Program-made: the position numbers and the translations under genes | Notes under the pieces: generated by a model | Seen by the model: the letters and a program-made list of their open reading frames with translations, nothing else | Told to the model about the DNA's origin: nothing | Databases searched by the model: none | From: Heterotrichella gracilis | Lineage: Eukaryota; Sar; Xanthophyceae; Tribonematales; Xanthonemataceae | Direction of reading: 5' to 3' | DNA: 64,000 nucleotides | Assembly (NCBI GenBank): GCA_032358255.1 | Contig: JAULBX010029488.1 | Coordinates: forward strand, 62,001-126,000 | Shown here: piece after piece, positions 1-10,486 of the stretch | How positions within the stretch are numbered: the stretch's first letter is position 1 | How the letters are laid out: each line of letters begins with the position of its first letter

Positions 1-1280
1 CCACTGGCCAGTCACAGTGCTTGGGCCAACACCTATCACAGCCAACAGTGCGGTACAACTCAACGTTGGAGGACCACTTCTCGGCAGGCCAGCGGGTTGC
101 TGACTCAGACTGGGTCCCACAAGCCGGGCACACACCACCTTCCACAGGAACTGGCCGCCATCCCATGGCATGCATTGCATGTTTGATGCACAATCCCCCC
201 AATAAGCGGTCGAATGGTAGGTTGAGGTTTCCTGACCGCCCCAGCGATGTCTTAATTATGCCCCATCCAAGGTACACCCACCGCCAATTGCCACGCAGCA
301 CGCGTGGCGCAACCATGATGGCATGTCGCAACGACCATGGTCTCAGTTCACAACTTGAGGCTGCACGCACGCAGGCATTGGTATGCGCGCCCAAGGATAC
401 AACCGGCACAGCACCCCTAACAAACATGTCACGAAGCCACCAACACCTAACAGGGTCCCAAATGCCGCCCATACAGGGGGCCATAGCAGTGGCGCCTGCC
501 AAAATAACTCCACAGCACATCACACGATATTGTAGTGACCTGTGACCTGCTAGTGCGTGTTTTCAGGCGCAATGCATTGAGATGGCTATCCCTAAAACCC
601 GTGAGGCAGGGTTGCCATACGGGCCGCCACCCCAACCCTGGAAAACCCTAAAAAACTGCTGTGCAAGCACGCGTGTGCGTGGTCTGACCCCCGCCCCCCC
701 AACCCTGGATCAGGCCGCCTTCTTTTGAGAGAGGAGCAAAGCAACGAAAAGACAGGGAAAACGTTGTTTCTGCGTGTCAAAAAATGCCGGGGCCCGCGCT
801 GCGGGTTAGCCCCAATGTCAGTGGCGGGGTCAACACACCACCAGCCATGCATCGCCAGCACCCCCCCCCCTCTCCCCCCCCCTCTGCCTGCTGCGCTACT
901 GACTTCACCCCTCCCCCCACCAGCCACAGCAAGTGCGCCACTCCAGTGTACCCTTCCCGTCTCCCCACTGGAGCCACACCACCAGCCATTGCCATTGCCC
1001 CGCCTGCTGCCGCCCTGACTGGCCGCGACTGTCTCCTTCCCTTTCCAGCTGCCGCATGTGGCGGCTACGCCTCCCCTGGCCTCCCCCAGCCACCCACCCT
1101 CTCAGCTCCCTGCGCGAGCGGCTGCCCTCGCCCTGGTCGCCATAGCAGCTTCCCCCTCCAGCCCCTACCCATGGCCATCCAGTGCCATGGGCCTCAGCAC
1201 AAGTCACTACCACTCTCCTCCCTCCCTCTTCCACACCACACCTCGCCTGGAAGCCCCCCCCCCGGTCCCCTTCAATCCCC
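1..1280. other. 3' flank of TPS, no supported gene
   Basis: No reading frame here resembles a known family. About 800-1280 is very C-rich on the + strand, with homopolymer C runs and CCA/CCT repeats, which gives long shadow frames on both strands. The frame at 21-545 has no recognisable motif. The stretch directly follows the TPS stop codon at 1281, so its right part is probably TPS 3' UTR and downstream flank. Confidence 0.5.
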
Positions 1281-4200
1281 CTACCCATCCATGTCCTGAG
1301 GCCCTTGCCCAAGCTCCTGCACCTGCGCCCGCCCTGGCCCCGCCCTGGCCCCCGCCCCCACCCCCGCCAGCTTGTGCAGCAGCAGCGCCACCTCATCGGT
1401 GTCCTTCACGTAGTAGGGCGCCTTGGAGGGCTTCTGGCCAACCGTGCAGGCAAACACCTGCGGGGGAGGGTGTAGGGTTTAGGATTAAGGGTTTAGGGTT
1501 TGAGATTAGTATCCTTGACTAGGAGGGCGCCTTGGAGGGCTTCTGGCCAACCGTGCAGGCAAACACCTGCGGGGGAGGGTGTAGGGTTTAGGATTAAAGG
1601 TTAAGGGATTGTGTCCTTACATAGTAGGTCGCCTTGAGGGAGCCTTGGCCCACAATGCAGGCAAACATAGGCAGGGAGTGCGGGGCTGGGGGGTGTACAA
1701 GGGTGGGGGTTGGCAACCGGGCGGCATGCGCACCACAGCTGAAGAGGGTGAGCATGCGGGCACAGGCGTGGTTGAAAAAGGCGGCTATCACATGTGTGCA
1801 ATGGGGAGGGGAAGGGGGGAGGCACCCATATTGCTACAAGGAAACTGGTGCCTCACCCATCTTCTCACCATGCACCCACCACCACTCCCTCATCCACCAC
1901 CCCCTCAACCCCCCCACGCGTACCTCTGCCGGCATGTGTGGCGAGAAGGTGACATGCTCAATGGCGTCAAACATGTCCTCATCGCTCCGGTCATCTCCCA
2001 CGCACAGCACAAAGTCTGGCGGCGTGGCCCCCGCGCCCGCCCCCGCCAGGATGCGCTCCGCCACGATGCCCTTGGACACCCGCTCCTTGGGTGGCTTGAC
2101 CTCCACGATGGATTGCCCGCTCACCACCTCCACCCCCTCGTTGGCAAGCACCCCCTCAAGGTGGTCAAGCAGCTCCTTGGCCTGCGGGGGGTGGGGTGGA
2201 GGGGTGGGTGGGGGCGGTGGTGGAGGAGAAGAGTGCACTTTGCAACCCAAGCGCATGCCCGACGCGCCCACAGCACTACCGCCGATTAATGCCACGTTGA
2301 CATAAGATTACTGTCAGCATCATTCAAAGATTAAAACCTCCGGTAATGGAGGCCGATATTGGGCAATGATATCAGGTCTATATCAACTGCTGCACCAGCT
2401 CAAAAAATGGTTTGAAGGGGGCATCTGACTGCACCGGCCATTGCTCCAACCCATGTGACCACCACCCACCTGCCAGTGCCCAAAGTCTGGGTCTGCGTCC
2501 CTGTAGTGCCACACCAGCGCGCTCTCCTTGGCCTCGATGCGCGACCCGTCTGTTGACTCTGTGTAGAGCTGCAGAATGGGGCGCACCAGGTCCTGCCAGC
2601 CCATCTCAAGGGGGTCGCGGCACGACCACTCGGGCGAGGAGGGGTGGCGCACGAAGAAGCCGTGCTCCGCGGCGATGCCCAGGCGCTCCTGCAGAAGGAT
2701 TTAGGCGAGGTGGCCAGGTATTCCAAGGAGGCGGGTATGGGTAGGAGGAAGGTGTTTTGAGGTTTCAGGGAAGGGATTTCGTGGTTCAGGACCCATCGGG
2801 CGAGGAGGGGGTGTGCACGAACAAGCACTGCTCGACAGCAATGCCCAAGCGCTTTTGTGGAAGCAGGTATGGTTGTAGGGCTTCGGGTGGGGGTGGGAGG
2901 TTTGCTTGGCGGAAGCCGCCACTGGCGCACCTAGGAAAATCAATCAGGGCTTCAGGAGGGAGATTGCCACTGCCACTGCACATGTACATGCGCTGCCCAA
3001 TCGTCCTACGCCAGGTAGGGTTTTACTAGGGTTCCCACTGAGGTATGTACTTGGATTCCCACACCCAGCTCCTCCCCCAAACTGCTCCGCCACCTCCAGC
3101 CACATCATGGCTTCAGGTTTTAGGGTTTCCGCACGCACCACTCCGCCAAACCACTCCGCCAGCTCCACGCGCGCCCTCCCGCTGATGACGTACACGGTGT
3201 TGTGCGGGTCCGAGGTGAGAGCGCGTAGCGTGTCCAGCAGCTCGGGCGTGGGGTGCGAGGAGATGGAGGAGGGGGGCACAAGGGTGCCGTCGTAGTCCAG
3301 CAGGAACACGCGGTTGCGCGCGCTGCAGGGGTGGGGGTAAGGGGCCTTGAAAAGGTGGCTCAAATGTGCTTTTTGAATGTGCGCACTGGATGCCCTCTCT
3401 GAATGCCCCTCGGATGCGCCGCACGTGCACCCTCCCAATGCATGCCCTGAATATGCGCCGCTGGAAAGTATTAACCGAATGCGCGCCCTGGAAAGGCACC
3501 CACAATATGCCCTACATGCACCCTTCCTCCCACCAATTGCGCATGCCGCCAACACCGGCCTGCCATGCGCAGCCGCGTGAGCCTTGACCAAAATTTCCTC
3601 CAAACCCAACCCTGACGCCAACCTGGCCAATCATGGCCAGCCAACCAACCAACCCTAAACCCAAAACCCTAAACCCTAAACCCAACTCATCTGACCCCAA
3701 CCTGGCCAATCACGCCCAGCCCACCACCTCATGCACCTAACCTCGCCATTTCTCAACACCCCCAACCTCCCACCTTGCGTATGTCGCCAGCACCGCCGTG
3801 ATGTCCAGGCGCCTGAACTTGGATGTGAGCGCAACCGTCCTGAATGAGTCTAGCCCCAGCCCCAACCCTCCCAATATCGGAAAAGCCTATCCCCCACCAT
3901 GCCCAGCCACCCTCATTCACCACCACCCCCACCCTCCAACCCCACCGCCCACCTTGCGTATGCCGCCAGCACCGCCGTGATGTCCAGGCGCCTGAACTTG
4001 GATGTGAGCGCAACCATCCGGAAGGAGTCCAGGCCCAGACCCAGGTCGTAGCAGCGCATGTTGAAGTGCTCCTTGGTGAAGCGCCGCAGGTCAGACACGT
4101 ACGACTGCGGAAAAATGAATATGTGAAAGGGGAGGGGGGAGGAGGGAAGGAGGAAGGGAGGCATGGGGATTGCAAGATATGAATGGATCCAGTCCCAGTC

Positions 4201-7200
4201 CCAGGTCATAGCAGCGCATGTTGAAGTGCTCCTTGGTGAAGCGCCGCAGGTCAGACACGTACGACTGCGGGTGGATAGCATTGTGGAAGCGGAGGGGGTG
4301 AGGGGGAAGGGAGCGTGTGATTTTGAGGGGTGATGTGTGAGAGCAAGAGGAGTGAAGGAGAAGGTGGGAGGAACGGGGGCGATGTGGAAACAAAGGGCAG
4401 ATTTCAGACATTTAAAGTGCTGTCAGTCAGTGCACGTCAGGACCCTGAACAAAATCTTCAGCCCACTTTGCGCCATATTTACACCCTATCAAAACCCTGC
4501 ATAAAACCCTACGCAAAGCCCCCGCCAGCCACCTGCGCCCAGTAGGCCACCGTGTGCTGGCTCAACAACTGCCACACGTAAACCCTACCCCAACCCTAGC
4601 AAAAAACCCGCCACCCACCTGCGCCCAGTAGGCCACCGTGTGCTGGCTCATGTACTGCCACACGTAAACCCTACCCAAAGTCTAGCAAAAACCCTGCCAC
4701 CCACCTGCGCCCAGTATGCTGGCTCACGTACTGCCACACGTAAACCCTACCAAAACCCTGCAACAAACCCTAGCAAAGCCCCCGCCACCCACCTGCGCCC
4801 AGTACGCTACAGTGTGCTGGCTCACGTATCGCCAGTGCTTGTCGTGCCGCAGGCGCCGGTCCGCAGGCGTGAGCTTGATTGCCTTGTAGATGCCGTCAGC
4901 CACGCACTCGATCGACCAGGGGTTGACTCGGATGGCGCCCGAGAGCGAGGGCGAGCAGCCCACAAACTCTGAGACCACCAGCAGGGACTCGCGTGCGTGC
5001 TCCATGTCCGAGCCCTGCGGTGGGGGGTGGGGTTGAGGTGGGGAGTGGGGATGGGCACGAGACAGGGGGCAAGAGGCGTCAGGTGCATTACGAGAAGGTT
5101 TTTTTATATTTGGTGCAGCATGGGAAGGGAGTTTCCTGCCTGTGCTTCTCTTTTCGCCACTCATTCCCAGCAGCCAAACCCATCACCCCATCCCGCCATG
5201 CCGCCCCCACCCCCACGCTCCTCTCATCTGTGCCTGCCACCCCAATCCCCTCCATGCAGGGACCAGCACCGAATCAGGGCCGAGGAGAAAGCCAACCCCC
5301 CACACCTCCGCCACTAACCCCCCACCACCTATCCCCACCACGTACCTCCGGCCCCTGCCGCGCCACCACATACTCGTAGGGCACCAAATTCATCCCGTCC
5401 CTTGTGCAGGTCACCAGCGCCACGTCAGCCACTGAGTAGAAGGCCACCCGCTCGTACAGCGGCACGGGCCTCTCATAGAACAGCACCGGCGTGTATGTGG
5501 CGGTGCCGTACTTGGCTGTGATGCGGTCAACCACCTGGTGCACAAAGGCATGTAGGTCCTGGATGTCCTTGCCGCTGGACCTGCAAAAAGAGGATAAAAG
5601 GATTGGATTTTGCACCACAGCGGGCTGTGTAGGTAAAATTTTTCTGAAGGTTAGTGGTAGGGTAAAGGTTAGGGTATGTGTTGGGGTTGGAGGAAGTGCG
5701 GGGCCAACCACCTGGTGCACAAAGGCATGCAGGTCCTGGATGTCCTTGCTGCTGGACCTACAGGCCAGAAGGGGGGCGGGTCAGAGATTTTATTAGGGTT
5801 GAATTAGGGTTTTTGTTAGCGTGCTCATCCACTGAGGACATTAATCCAGCGCCCGCTCATACACCTCCAGCACCCGCTCATACACCAGGCTCACACACGT
5901 CCAATTGCTGGATGCCCCTGTACCCCACCCGCCCAACTGTACTACACAAAACATCTCCCGACAAGTGCACACTTTCGCCACCCCGTGCCCCCCCCCCACC
6001 ATCCCACTCCACCCACCTTGGCGCGTTTGAGATCTGCACCAGCACCAGCTTGCCCCTCCACTCTGGGTGGTGGTCCAGCACCCGCTCAAACGCCTCCAGC
6101 TTGAGCTCAATCCCCTTGAAGATGTCCATGTCATCCACGCCAAGCAGCACAGTGCACCCCTTGAACTGTGGATGGGAAGAGGAAAAGGGGAGGTGACTAC
6201 CCAGGCATAAGAAAAGTTGACTTTCTGGATCCTGGGGAAAATACATGCATATGGAAATGGGTACCATTGGCCCTTGAAGATGCCCATGCCGTCCCCGCCA
6301 AAGTAATAAGGTGCAGCACTTGAACTGTGGACAGCCATCCCCTCCCCACAACCCCACCGCCTGCAGCTCCCCTTCCCATGTCAGTATCCTCCCATGAGGA
6401 CACGCTGAGCAGGCGCTCTGGCTTGAACCCCCAGTGGCCATGACCGTAACACCTATGCCTGGTTTGCCTGTAGCACTCAACCATCCACCTCCATCACCAC
6501 CGCCGCCACCCCTCACCTGCGCCTGCAGCTCCCCCCTCCTCCACTTGGTATCCTCCCACGAGAACACGCTGAGCAGGCGCTCTGGCTTGACCCCCGTGGG
6601 CATGATCTTGATGCCTATTGTCCGCCCGTAGTACTCCAGTATGATGCTCCCCCGGCTGGTCTGGTGCTCAATGCCAAGCATGCGCGAGCAGCACGACAGA
6701 AAGTGGCGCGCATAGTCGAAGGTGTGGAAGCCTGCAGGAGGGCGTGACTAGGGCAGGTCAATTCCTGGACCATTGCTGGTCCCTGATGCATACCCCGATG
6801 CATCATTTTCAGGCCCTATAATAGCCCCGTCCAGCATCACCTGACCCACACTTGCACAAGCTACGTCCTCCATTGCGCACCACGGGCCCCATCCCCCCTA
6901 CTCCCACCCAATCCAAACCCTCTCCACCCCCATGTAACCCAACCGCACCCACCAAACCTGTGCCATACCCCAACCGCACCCCACCGCACCCCATGCACGG
7001 CCACCCTTTATTCCAACCACGTGCCCCCCCACAATCCAACCCTTGCCACATGCGCCCCCCACCTCCCCACCCTTCCCACCACCCCGCCACGCACCCACTA
7101 CATCTGCGTTGAGCAGCGAGCGCAGCACCTCCTCCCGCTTGGGGAAGGTCCTGAAGATCTCCGATGATGGGAACACCGAGTGCAGGAACAGGCCGCAGCG

Positions 7201-9737
7201 TATGCGCAGGAACCGCTTGCGCAGCAGCGACGGCAGCACCAGCAGGTGGTAGTCGTGGATCCACACGTAGTCGTCGTCCACGCTGATGATCTCAACCAGC
7301 TTGTCCTTGAAGGCCTGGGTAGGATTGGGGTTTAGGGTTAAAGGTTAGGGTTTAGGGTTTAGTGGTCGTCCACACTGACGATCTCGACCAGCTTGTCCTT
7401 GAAGGCGTGGGTAGGGAATAGGGAATGGAGAACAGGGTTTAGGGTTCAGGATCAGGGTTTAGCCGATCCACGCTGATGATCTCGAGCAGCGTGTCCTGGA
7501 AGGCCTGATGGGGTTTAAGAGTCGAGGCTCAGGGTTAAGGGTTGGATTATAGAGTTGAGAGGGAGCTTGAGTGTGTGGGTGGTGGGTTGGGCGTGAAGGC
7601 AGGGGCTGCCAAGGAGTTAGGGTGAATTGTGAGGTGAAGACAAGCACAGCAGGGCTTGGAAATTAGGAAATTGCCTTGACGTAGCCCTGGCCACAACTCG
7701 GAATTAAAGCGCCCGATGACAAGCGCAGCAAGGATAGGGTTTGTGCCTCACAGGTATTAGGGTTTAGGGTTTTTGTACCTTGTTTGCCTTGACGTAGGCC
7801 TGCCATAGCTCGGGGTTGAAGCGGCCGGGGCTGGTTGGGGACATGGGCAGCAGGTAGTGGAACAGCGGCCATAGCTGCTGCTTACAGAACCCTGCAGGGC
7901 GGACAAATGAGATTAAGGACAGCATAAGGTACCAGGATTTTGTAATTCTGCAGGCAAATAGCCCTTGAAACATGCACGGGGATGGTTTTGTGCAGGCCTC
8001 TGCATTTCCCATTTCCTCGATGTGCAGGGCGCGTGCTTTTGCCTGCCTCACTGTTCTAGGAGAACTTTTGGGAGGAGAGGTGCATATGCCTTTTACAGCA
8101 AGCTGTGGCATGGTTTTCAACGGTCTTCCCTTATTCCGAAATGGTTCTCAGGTTGGGCATGCAATCGCTACTTTGAGGTAGAACGGGGCGCACTGGACAT
8201 ACCAAGGCTGTGTTGGCCAGTTGGTTATACGTTAGTACACACCAACTAGAGGTACAAGCCAAATTAGTAGGCAGCCTTGCACCAGCACCGCTTACACCAT
8301 GTATGGGTGTGCCTCCCCCGCCAAGCCAAAGGTCAGGAGGGCGCAAGTGCCTACCTTTGTAGTATTGCTCCTTGAGCTCTGGCCCCAGAAACACTGGATA
8401 GCAGTTGAACAGGCTGAACAGCTCCTGAGATACCATCTGCAGCGCACAAGGGGGTGTAGGGATTAGGGCTGAAAACGCTGAAAGCCCTTGCAAGGGGTTT
8501 AGGGTTTAGGTTTGAACAGGCTGAACAGCTACTAGGACACCATCTGCAGAGCACAAAGGGGGGGCTTGGTGGGCAGCCTGGAGGCGCCAAGGTTGCAGCA
8601 ACATGCCCGTTGCAATGGCGGCAACCACCGCTGATACCAAGTGGGATGCATCCACCAGCACTGGCCACACACCAGGCGTTCCCTGTACTTCTCCAACCTC
8701 CCGCCAGGGACTAGCCACAATGAACCTCTGCCAATAAGGTCTTTCTGGGCAGTTGCATGCCATATGGCACCAGGGTTCCCCAAGGTGGGGTTGGATGAGC
8801 TGGCAGGGTCCACTAGGAGGGACCCTACAGAGAAACCAGGGCGATACAACACCCAGCTGCATTTACTCCATACTACACCACGCAACCCCCGAAGGCAGCT
8901 GCGTGGCGTGCTGATGCTCTCAACCATGTGCTTGCTGTCAGCATGCCGTACGCGTCAGGCGCTTCATCATGCCACGCAATGGGTTGCACCAACTGTGCCT
9001 CCTGAGGGACATGGGTGGTTGTGTTTTCTGGCTGTAAGATGTATGCCACTCCTACCTCCTGCTCTGCTGGCTCTATCTCCACCGGTAGGCATCCCACATA
9101 GAGCACCTCCAGGTCTTCACCCACCCCCTCCTGCAACACCCAAAGAGCAAAATGCTCAAAACCCATGCGCTTTACGAAAGCCACGGTCTGGGTCTGAGTC
9201 GGGTTTTAGAGAACGGGTGCAACGGGAGACAGTGCAGGAAAACAGGGGAGGTTGACGAACCAGGCTATCAGGCATTGGCTAGACATGCCATGCATTAACT
9301 TTGTGTGTCAGCCTTTTGGGCAAGTGTCATCTGTGGCAAACAGGTCTGGTTTTGCTCTGGCTAGAGCTGCACCTCTACCAAGTGCTGCCTACCTGTGCTT
9401 GGGCTATCAAGGCGTCTTCATCCCACTCAAACTCCCACTCGCTGTTGGATATGTCCCTCTTGGCGATGAGAGGGAGGTGGTTTGAAACGAGAATGAGCCT
9501 GCAGGAGAAGCAGCTGTGAGCCAAACCAACTTGATAAAGAGTAAACCTGGGTTTCCCTCCCTTCAGGCTTGCTTACCGAGACGTTTTCCGGCCATCACTA
9601 CTGTCGATGGAATTCCGCGAGGTCCTGTTATTGGCTGCCGAAAAGGAAAGCGGTCCGCCACCCGACAGATCAATGCCCCCAAAGTCCCCAGAAGCGAGGG
9701 CTGCCAAGTTGCGGAACGAGCCCGAAAAGTTCTGCAT
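1281..9737 (-). CDS. TPS: Class II trehalose-6-phosphate synthase/phosphatase, 15 exons
   Basis: The protein (855 aa) joins a GT20 synthase domain (about residues 54-560) to a HAD trehalose-6-phosphate phosphatase domain (about 579-800). Exons, 5' to 3': 9577-9737, 9393-9498, 9056-9130, 8355-8436, 7779-7891, 7095-7314, 6517-6731, 6017-6165, 5346-5580, 4793-5014, 3953-4104, 3139-3322, 2470-2688, 1924-2181, 1281-1457. All phases agree. Visible motifs are RLILVSNHLPL, WIHDYHLLVLPSLLRKRF, FLHSVFPSSEIFRT, DYARHFLSCCSRMLG, GVDDMDIFKG, DGMNLVPYEYV, the phosphatase nucleophile motif LLDYDGTL and VGDDRSDEDMF. An in-frame TGA lies 9 nt before the chosen ATG. Length and order fit plant class II TPS (about 850 aa), which act mainly in sugar signalling and are often weak or inactive as synthases. 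Catalytic activity is not claimed here. Expected location is the cytosol. It is divergently arranged with the exonuclease gene. Confidence 0.96.
1523..1676 (-). repeat. Two echoes of the last TPS exon start
   Basis: Bases 1415-1487, the start of the last exon plus its 3' splice site and intron end, recur almost identically at 1523-1594. A more diverged copy lies at 1611-1676. Both lie in the intron between exons 14 and 15. The copies carry the splice acceptor followed by TTTAGGG-like sequence. Confidence 0.9.
2780..2870 (-). repeat. Echo of TPS exon 13 start
   Basis: This diverged copy of about 2620-2700 holds the 5' part of exon 13, encoding the AEHGFFVRHPSS region, and its 3' splice site. 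It lies upstream of exon 13 in the adjacent intron. Confidence 0.8.
3772..3850 (-). repeat. Echo of TPS exon 11 end and donor
   Basis: This copy of about 3953-4025 covers the 3' end of exon 11 (FRRLDITAVLAAYA) and its 5' splice site. It lies downstream in the following intron. Confidence 0.85.
4190..4270 (-). repeat. Echo of TPS exon 11 start and acceptor
   Basis: This near-identical copy of about 4030-4110 covers the first part of exon 11 (SYVSDLRRFTKEHFNMR) and its 3' splice site. It lies upstream of the true exon. Exon 11 is therefore flanked on both sides by copies of its own edges. Confidence 0.9.
4536..4750 (-). repeat. Three tandem echoes of TPS exon 10 end
   Basis: The last bases of exon 10 (VSQHTVAYWAQ) and the GTGGGT donor at about 4793-4830 recur at about 4536-4590, 4618-4670 and 4703-4745. 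Telomere-like CCCTAA-type sequence separates the copies. Confidence 0.9.
5705..5765 (-). repeat. Echo of TPS exon 9 start
   Basis: This near-identical copy of about 5528-5582 covers the exon 9 start (SSGKDIQDLHAFVHQVV) with its 3' splice site. It lies upstream of the exon in the intron. Confidence 0.9.
6255..6440 (-). repeat. Echoes of TPS exons 8 and 7 in one intron
   Basis: Bases 6260-6325 are a degraded copy of the start of exon 8 (FKGCTVLLGVDDMDIFKG). Bases 6360-6435 are a copy of the end of exon 7 (KPERLLSVFSWEDT). One intron thus carries a copy of both neighbouring exon edges. Confidence 0.85.
7358..7510 (-). repeat. Two echoes of TPS exon 6 start
   Basis: Copies of about 7265-7320, the start of exon 6 (AFKDKLVEIISVDD) with acceptor, lie at about 7358-7412 and 7462-7510. 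TTTAGGG-type repeats separate them. Confidence 0.9.
7660..7735 (-). repeat. Echo of TPS exon 5 end
   Basis: This degraded copy of about 7785-7835 covers the end of exon 5 (FNPELWQAYVKANK). It lies downstream in the following intron. Confidence 0.75.
8512..8556 (-). repeat. Echo of TPS exon 4 start
   Basis: This copy of about 8405-8445 covers the exon 4 start (MVSQELFSLF) and its CTGCAG acceptor. It lies upstream of the exon. Confidence 0.85.
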
Positions 9738-10486
9738 TGTGCACACTCAATGCACTCCCGAAAGCATCGTTTGCTACCCTACAAGTGGCCAACCCAACTC
9801 ACGCCCAGTGCAACGTGTCTCCGACAGTGATTTAAAGCCAGCTCCCTGCAGTCGGGTACAAGCACCTCCTCTATAAGCTACTCAATAGGAGAATGGAGCA
9901 CGCGTGCCTGGTCTAGCCTCAGAGTTCGAGGCAGAAACGGCACGGGATGGCAATGGCACCGCTAGTCTAGTCCTTGCTAAAAACGCTTTCGACAACACTG
10001 CAAGGGAGAAAACGCTATTGTGAATGGCGAGGAAGGAATTTTGCGCAATGTTTTTCAAGCAAAGCGTCCAGTTTGTTGGCCAACCCTTGTACAACAGACC
10101 TTGCAACCAGTGTCTGTGTGTGCGTTCCCCCGCCAGACAGCGTCTGCTGACATCACCTATTCAATTGTCGCATGCATTATGCATGCATGCATCACCAACC
10201 CACTTGCACACTCAGTTGCTCACGGGACTCCGTGTCAGACAGAATTGTGCCTAAAGAAACACTTTGTAGTACAGTGTATTTGAAGCTGACTGAGCATCTG
10301 TCCACAAAACACCGACACCCGGTGGGTGTGAGGCACCCCCAGACTAGTACAAGAACCAAGGCTTCCAAGGCTTCCTGCGTGCCTGGTCAACAACTGGTCT
10401 GCCCATCAATGTCATGAAGCTCCACCCATCCCTCACCAGCAAGACCTAGGGGTTCGTGACGTCCATTCTAGCGTGCGGTCACCACC
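9738..10486. promoter_or_regulatory. Shared upstream region of TPS and exonuclease
   Basis: The two start codons face away from each other across about 750 bp, so this stretch must hold the 5' UTRs and promoters of both genes. It contains a TGCATGCA palindrome run at about 10171-10193. I see no convincing TATA box or other defined element. The promoter role is inferred from position only. Confidence 0.4.

Noticed and set aside
21-545. 174-aa open frame at the left edge
   Set aside because: No family motif, no splice context and ordinary composition; it is probably a chance frame in non-coding DNA.
725-1522. Overlapping proline- and alanine-rich frames
   Set aside because: They arise from C-rich simple sequence on one strand and are shadows of low complexity and of the TPS last exon.
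1609-2305. Plus-strand frames of over 220 aa
   Set aside because: They are antisense to TPS exon 14, whose minus-strand reading has clear phosphatase motifs.
7320-7460. True telomere
   Set aside because: The TTTAGGG-like units are short, degenerate and inside an intron of an intact gene, so they are interstitial.
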